Source: Cryomorphaceae bacterium (GTDB lineage Bacteria; Bacteroidota; Bacteroidia; Flavobacteriales; Crocinitomicaceae). Taken from it: a stretch of 9,617 bases of DNA. The stretch is from assembly GCA_021298235.1 (NCBI GenBank), contig JAJTDX010000080.1, forward strand, positions 1-9,617, given 5' to 3'. The translations under genes and the position numbers were made by a program. Below the pieces are notes generated by a model. The model did not search any database. It worked only from the letters and a program-made list of their open reading frames with translations, and had not been told where the DNA came from. This document shows positions 5,683 through 9,617 of the stretch, one piece after another (position 1 is the first letter of the stretch; the number at the start of each line of letters is the position of its first letter).

Positions 5683-8310
5683 ATGAAAATCCGGGAAATT
5701 AACGCAATGCGCGGACCGAATTACTGGTCGGTAAGAAGGCATAAACTTATCGTTATGGTTCTTGACCTCGAAGAAATGGAGGACCGTCCATCCAACATGA
5801 TTCCAGGATTCAGAGAACGGCTCGAAAAAATGTTTCCGGGAATGTTCGAACATCGTTGCTCCGTCGGTGAACCGGGTGGATTTTTCCAAAGAGTTGAGGA
5901 AGGCACATGGATGGGACATATCATTGAGCATATTGCACTGGAAATCCAAAGTTTAGCCGGAATGGAAGTAGGTTTTGGCCGAACAAGAAGTTATGGCGAG
6001 AAAGGAGTATACAATGTTGTTTTCGCATACATCGAAGAGGAAGTAGGTAAATTTGCCGCTAAAGAATCTGTCAAAATTTGTCAAGCTCTTATTGATGACA
6101 CTTCATATGACCTTGATTCCGCAATTCAGGAAATGCGCGAGATTAGAGAGGCCTATCGTCTTGGTCCGAGTACGGGTTCAATCATAGAAGAAGCTGAGGC
6201 TCGGGGTATTCCATGGATACGACTGAATAAATATTCACTTTGTCAGCTCGGCTACGGAGCAAACCAGAAAAGAATCCAAGCAACAGTCACTAGTGAAACA
6301 AGTAGCATTGGAGTTGAGCTTGCCTGTAACAAGGAAGACACCAAATACATGCTCGAACAAGCGGAAGTCCCCGTGCCAAGAGGTGAAATAATTCGCCGAG
6401 AAAGCAGCTTAGAAGAAACGTGTAGATACGTTGGTTTTCCTCTAGTCATTAAACCGGTAGACGGAAATCACGGCCGCGGAATTACTGTAAATATAAATTC
6501 TTTTGAGGACGCACTTACTGCATTCCGTGCGGCAAAAAATGTATCGAATGCCATTATTGTTGAAAAATACATTACGGGAGTAGACTATCGTTTGTTGGTC
6601 ATCAATCATAAACTGGTGGCTGCTGCATTGCGAACACCTGCACATGTTGTGGGCAATGGAAGTTCAACTGTCCAGCAACTCATTGACGAGGTAAACAGCG
6701 ATCCGAGAAGAGGATTCGGCCATGAAAAGGTTCTAACACAAATTACAGTAAATGACCTTACCATGGGACTTATTGAAGCCAAAGGTTATTCGCTTGATAC
6801 AATTCTCGAAAAAGATGAGGTATTGATCTTGAAAGACACAGCAAACCTCTCTACTGGTGGAACAGCTGAAGATGTCACAGACTACGTCCATCCGGCCAAT
6901 ATATCCATGGCAGAGCGGATATCCCGAATCATTGATCTGGATATTTGCGGAATCGATATCATGACCACTGATATTACAAAACCTTTAAAAGAAACAGGAG
7001 GCGCTGTTCTCGAAGTGAATGCCGGTCCGGGATTCAGAATGCACCTTGCTCCAGCTAAAGGATTGCCGCGAAACGTTGCTGCGCCAGTGATAGATAAACT
7101 ATTTCCACATGGAAGCAATGCTCGCATTCCAATCATCGCAGTTACAGGGACAAACGGAAAAACGACTACTACCCGATTGATCTCCCACATTATGAAGTTG
7201 AAAGGATACCGCGTTGGTTATACTACTACAGATGGTGTGTACATTCAAAACAGATTACTAATGCAAGGGGATTGTACCGGTCCAGCCAGTGCTGAATTTG
7301 TCCTGAAAGACCCCACTGTAAATTTTGCTGTATTGGAATGTGCTCGAGGAGGATTACTTAGAGCAGGATTAGGTTTTAAAAATTGTGATGTGGCGATTGT
7401 TACAAACGTTGAAGCCGATCACCTAGGATTGAAGGGAATACATACTGTAGAACAGCTGGCAAAAGTTAAAGGTGTAGTACCGGAGACTGTGCTTCCAGAT
7501 GGATACGCAATACTCAATGCAGACGATGATCTGGTTTATGAGATGCGCAGAAATCTAAATTGCAATGTGGCTTTGTTCTCCTTGAATGAAGAAAACCCAA
7601 GAATTAAGGCCCTTCAACGTAAAGGTGGAATTACTGCAATTTATGAAAATGGCTATGTTACTATTTGTCGTGGAGAATGGAAAATGAGAGTCATGAAAGC
7701 TTCCGAGATCCCACTTACCTATGGCGGCAAAGCTGAATTCATGATTCAAAACGTTTTGCCTGCTGTACTTTCTGCAAACATTCAAGGAGTCAGTATTGAG
7801 GACATGAAAGCTGGATTGGAGTCCTTCTTGCCATCGCCTTCTCAAACTCCCGGAAGATTGAATCTATTTGAATTTAAAAATTTCACAGTTTTACTGGATT
7901 ATGCTCATAATGCAGCAGGAATGAGAGCGTTGAAGAAATTTGTGGACACCATGGAAGCTACCGTCAAAGTTGGTATCATTGCAGGTATAGGTGACCGCAG
8001 AATAGAGGATAATAACGAAATCGGTAAAACAGCTGCAAACACCTTTGATGAGATTATCATACGTCAGGACAAACATCTTCGTGGAAAATCGGAGGATGAA
8101 TTAATCCAGATGCTCATGGATGGGATAACAATGGTTGACCCGAATAAAAAAACAACGATTATTCCTTCCGAAAAAGAAGCTATCACTTATGCCATTAAAA
8201 ACGCAAAAAAGGGATCATTGATCGTTTTAAGCAGCGACGTAATTCCTGAGGCCCTTGACTTGGTAAAACACTACAAAGACATGGAAACCAAAGGTGAACT
8301 TATTTTCTAA
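5683..8310 (+). CDS. cphA: Cyanophycin synthetase CphA1, 875 aa
   Basis: This enzyme polymerises aspartate into a backbone and attaches arginine to each side chain by isopeptide bonds, using ATP for both steps. It starts MKIREINAMRGPNYWS, the usual CphA opening. Three parts are visible. The N domain (about 1-160) has an HIIEH motif at 79-83 plus Glu87, matching the metal-binding site reported to make primers in some CphA1 enzymes. The ATP-grasp G domain (about 161-475) has KPVDGNHGRGI at 257-267 and EVNAGPGFRMH at 444-454, the metal-binding end. The Mur-ligase-like M domain (about 480-875) has its P-loop GTNGKTTT at 489-496, ECARGGLLR (552-560), NVEADHLG (575-582), TPGRLN (722-727) and LDYAHNAAGM (738-747). 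The intact P-loop and length argue for two-substrate CphA1 rather than the dipeptide-polymerising CphA2. The gene is monocistronic, diverges from cphB and ends at a strong terminator. Confidence 0.97.
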   Translation: MKIREINAMRGPNYWSVRRHKLIVMVLDLEEMEDRPSNMIPGFRERLEKMFPGMFEHRCSVGEPGGFFQRVEEGTWMGHIIEHIALEIQSLAGMEVGFGRTRSYGEKGVYNVVFAYIEEEVGKFAAKESVKICQALIDDTSYDLDSAIQEMREIREAYRLGPSTGSIIEEAEARGIPWIRLNKYSLCQLGYGANQKRIQATVTSETSSIGVELACNKEDTKYMLEQAEVPVPRGEIIRRESSLEETCRYVGFPLVIKPVDGNHGRGITVNINSFEDALTAFRAAKNVSNAIIVEKYITGVDYRLLVINHKLVAAALRTPAHVVGNGSSTVQQLIDEVNSDPRRGFGHEKVLTQITVNDLTMGLIEAKGYSLDTILEKDEVLILKDTANLSTGGTAEDVTDYVHPANISMAERISRIIDLDICGIDIMTTDITKPLKETGGAVLEVNAGPGFRMHLAPAKGLPRNVAAPVIDKLFPHGSNARIPIIAVTGTNGKTTTTRLISHIMKLKGYRVGYTTTDGVYIQNRLLMQGDCTGPASAEFVLKDPTVNFAVLECARGGLLRAGLGFKNCDVAIVTNVEADHLGLKGIHTVEQLAKVKGVVPETVLPDGYAILNADDDLVYEMRRNLNCNVALFSLNEENPRIKALQRKGGITAIYENGYVTICRGEWKMRVMKASEIPLTYGGKAEFMIQNVLPAVLSANIQGVSIEDMKAGLESFLPSPSQTPGRLNLFEFKNFTVLLDYAHNAAGMRALKKFVDTMEATVKVGIIAGIGDRRIEDNNEIGKTAANTFDEIIIRQDKHLRGKSEDELIQMLMDGITMVDPNKKTTIIPSEKEAITYAIKNAKKGSLIVLSSDVIPEALDLVKHYKDMETKGELIF

Positions 8311-8311
8311 C

Positions 8312-8338
8312 AAAAAAGTCCCGAATTCGGGACTTTTT
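8312..8338. terminator. Bidirectional intrinsic terminator between cphA and accD
   Basis: A perfect 26-bp palindrome spans 8313-8338: core GTCCCGAATTCGGGAC flanked by A5 on the left (six A in all, from 8312) and T5 on the right. It lies just after the cphA stop (8310) and just after the accD stop (8342, minus strand). It can therefore form a GC-rich hairpin followed by a T tract for transcripts arriving from either side. The EcoRI-like GAATTC centre is simply part of the palindrome. Confidence 0.92.
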
Positions 8339-8341
8339 AAT

Positions 8342-9187
8342 TTAATTCTTGAACATTTTTAACGACATTCCAATCGTTTCCTTTAGGGTCGTTCGATCAA
8401 CAATGTAGTCCAGGAATCCATGTTCCAAGACAAATTCAGCAGTCTGGAATCCTTCAGGCAGATCTCGTCCGATCGTTTCCTTGACAACACGCGGACCGGC
8501 AAAACCTATGAGTGACTCAGGTTCAGCAATATTGATATCACCTAGCATTGCGAAAGACGCAGTAACACCTCCGGTAGTAGGATCTGTCAAAAAAGAAATA
8601 TACGGCAATTTAGCTTCAGATAACTGCCCTAATTTACCAGAAACCTTGGCCATCTGCATTAAAGAAAATCCAGCTTCCATCATTCTGGCTCCACCGGATT
8701 TCGAAATAATCATAAAAGGCGCTTTTAGTTTGATGGCTTCATCAATTGCACGTGCAATTTTCTCTCCCATAACGGATCCCATTGAACCACCAATAAAAGA
8801 GAAATCCATTGCAGCTACAACGAAATCCATCCCATCCAATTTCCCTTTGGCTGTTCGAATAGCATCAAATAGACCTGTGTTTTTCTGAGTTGCCTTTACT
8901 CTATCCGTGTACTTCTTGGTATCTTCAAATTTTAACGGATCACCAGATGTTAATTTGATGTCCAACTCAGTATATTCTCCTTTGTCAAATAAAATTTTAA
9001 AATATTCTTCTGATCCAATCCGTTCATGATTAGAACAACGATCACATACATAATTGTTTTTGGCAAGATCGTCTGCCGTAAAAAGTGTTTTGCATTTGGA
9101 ACACTTCGACCATAAGCCTTCTGGAGTCTCCTTTTTCTCCTTAGTCGATGTGGTAATGCCTTCTCTATTTCTTTTAAACCAACTCAT
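8342..9187 (-). CDS. accD: Acetyl-CoA carboxylase carboxyltransferase subunit beta, 281 aa
   Basis: AccD pairs with AccA to transfer carboxyl groups from carboxybiotin (on AccB) to acetyl-CoA, giving malonyl-CoA for fatty-acid synthesis in the cytoplasm. The N-terminal zinc ribbon uses Cys29, Cys32, Cys48 and Cys51 (CSKC and CDRC). The crotonase-like carboxyltransferase core follows, with [16 protein letters not shown] (134-149), the oxyanion-type SGGARMMEA (164-172), [16 protein letters not shown] (202-217) and [13 protein letters not shown] (227-239). Length is close to the usual 280-305. The ATG at 9185-9187 begins MSWFKR, the common AccD opening, and is preceded by an AGGAG ribosome site at 9194-9198. 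It sits 12 bases after the aldolase gene on the same strand, so the two are probably one transcript. accA is not in the window. Confidence 0.97.
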   Translation of the reverse strand: MSWFKRNREGITTSTKEKKETPEGLWSKCSKCKTLFTADDLAKNNYVCDRCSNHERIGSEEYFKILFDKGEYTELDIKLTSGDPLKFEDTKKYTDRVKATQKNTGLFDAIRTAKGKLDGMDFVVAAMDFSFIGGSMGSVMGEKIARAIDEAIKLKAPFMIISKSGGARMMEAGFSLMQMAKVSGKLGQLSEAKLPYISFLTDPTTGGVTASFAMLGDINIAEPESLIGFAGPRVVKETIGRDLPEGFQTAEFVLEHGFLDYIVDRTTLKETIGMSLKMFKN

Positions 9188-9193
9188 GAATAT

Positions 9194-9198
9194 CTCCT
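9194..9198 (-). promoter_or_regulatory. Shine-Dalgarno site of accD
   Basis: The minus strand reads AGGAG six bases before the accD ATG. It lies entirely in the 12-base gap after the aldolase stop codon, so terminating ribosomes would cover it and coupling of translation is plausible. It is the only canonical Shine-Dalgarno I see before a gene in this window, and it fixes the accD start. Confidence 0.75.
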
Positions 9199-9199
9199 A

Positions 9200-9617
9200 T
9201 TACAATGTACCTATATTATTCAAATCCTTAAATGCCTGCTCCAATCGGCTGTTGAAGGTTAACTCTCCCTCACGCATCCATTTCCTTGGATCGTAGTACT
9301 TTTTATTTGGTTTATCATCTCCTTCAGGATTGCCTATCTGAGTCTTGAGATAATCGATCTTGGAAGTTACATAATCCCGCACTCCCTCTGTGAAGGCAAA
9401 CTGAAGATCAGTGTCTATGTTCATTTTGATTACCCCATACCCTATTGCCTCTCGAATCTCTTCAAGTGTAGAACCGGATCCTCCATGAAAAACGAAATCT
9501 ACCGGATTGTGTCCTGTATTAAATTTCTTCTGAACGTAGTCCTGAGAATTCTTTAGAATAACCGGAGTTAACTTGACATTTCCGGGTTTGTAGACACCAT
9601 GCACGTTTCCAAATGCT
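9200..9617 (-). CDS. fbaA: Class II fructose-bisphosphate aldolase, C-terminal part (partial)
   Basis: This zinc-dependent enzyme interconverts fructose 1,6-bisphosphate with dihydroxyacetone phosphate and glyceraldehyde 3-phosphate in glycolysis/gluconeogenesis. The gene runs off the right edge; about 138 C-terminal residues are present, beginning AFGNVHGVYKPGNVKLTP, which closely matches the same part of E. coli FbaA (class IIA). Visible active-site elements are the metal-ligand/phosphate-binding loop FHGGSGS and the NIDTDLQFA segment, which supplies the conserved Asn and Asp of the substrate pocket. The catalytic Asp and the first His ligands lie outside the window. The C terminus ends YYDPRKWMREGE followed by a helix and NNIGTL, normal for the family. 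A GTG at 9604 is internal and not a start. It precedes accD by 12 bases on the same strand. Confidence 0.96.
   Translation of the reverse strand, partial: AFGNVHGVYKPGNVKLTPVILKNSQDYVQKKFNTGHNPVDFVFHGGSGSTLEEIREAIGYGVIKMNIDTDLQFAFTEGVRDYVTSKIDYLKTQIGNPEGDDKPNKKYYDPRKWMREGELTFNSRLEQAFKDLNNIGTL

Noticed and set aside
5635..5949. 104-aa minus-strand frame across the cphA start
   Set aside because: It covers the cphA leader and N domain on the opposite strand, with no promoter or family resemblance; cphA is unambiguous.
6882..7190. 102-aa minus-strand frame inside cphA
   Set aside because: It mirrors the conserved EVNAGPG and P-loop coding region of cphA; its length is explained by codon bias there.
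8313..8338. Perfect palindrome considered as a regulator binding site or attachment site
   Set aside because: The A/T flanks, GC-rich core and position between two convergent stop codons fit a bidirectional terminator fully.
8481..8888. 135-aa plus-strand frame opposite accD
   Set aside because: It lies wholly inside the well-supported accD gene on the other strand, with low-complexity composition expected of an antisense shadow and no start signals.

Overview
The window looks like chromosomal DNA of a member of the Bacteroidota. The clues are protein style, scarcity of Shine-Dalgarno sites, and promoter elements of the TAnnTTTG type: TACATTTG before rpsO and TATCTTTG before the asparaginase gene. 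I see no mobile element, tRNA, rRNA or CRISPR array. Coding density is high, and no gene-free stretch exceeds 300 bases.

Layout. (1) 1-127: the C-terminal tail of a DctA-type C4-dicarboxylate symporter on the + strand, meeting tail to tail a small uncharacterised gene on the - strand (138-395). (2) 480-3106: a minus-strand rpsO - pnp block (ribosomal protein S15, then polynucleotide phosphorylase). It has a promoter, a strong hairpin/T-tract terminator or attenuator between the two genes, and a terminator after pnp. (3) 3061-8338: a cyanophycin block. It holds a plant-type isoaspartyl peptidase/asparaginase (+), a GtrA-family membrane protein (-), cyanophycinase cphB (-) and a full-length CphA1-type cyanophycin synthetase (+). 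cphB and cphA diverge from a 110-base intergenic region. A perfect bidirectional terminator closes the block. (4) 8342-9617: a minus-strand pair, class II fructose-bisphosphate aldolase (partial, cut by the window edge) followed 12 bases later by accD, the acetyl-CoA carboxylase carboxyltransferase beta subunit.

How the genes work together. CphA polymerises Asp and Arg into cyanophycin, a nitrogen/carbon/energy reserve. CphB cuts the polymer to beta-Asp-Arg dipeptides. The isoaspartyl peptidase can split those dipeptides to free Asp and Arg. The cluster therefore appears to encode a complete cytoplasmic storage cycle within about 5.1 kb, with an unexplained GtrA-like membrane protein placed directly behind cphB. 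The flanking genes are housekeeping: translation/RNA decay on one side, glycolysis and fatty-acid synthesis on the other.

Most interesting for follow-up: the compact cyanophycin locus and its extra GtrA gene, the nested hairpins between rpsO and pnp, and a near-perfect inverted repeat flanking the divergent rpsO/asparaginase promoters. All calls come from reading the sequence only; family assignments rest on motifs I recognise, not on database searches.
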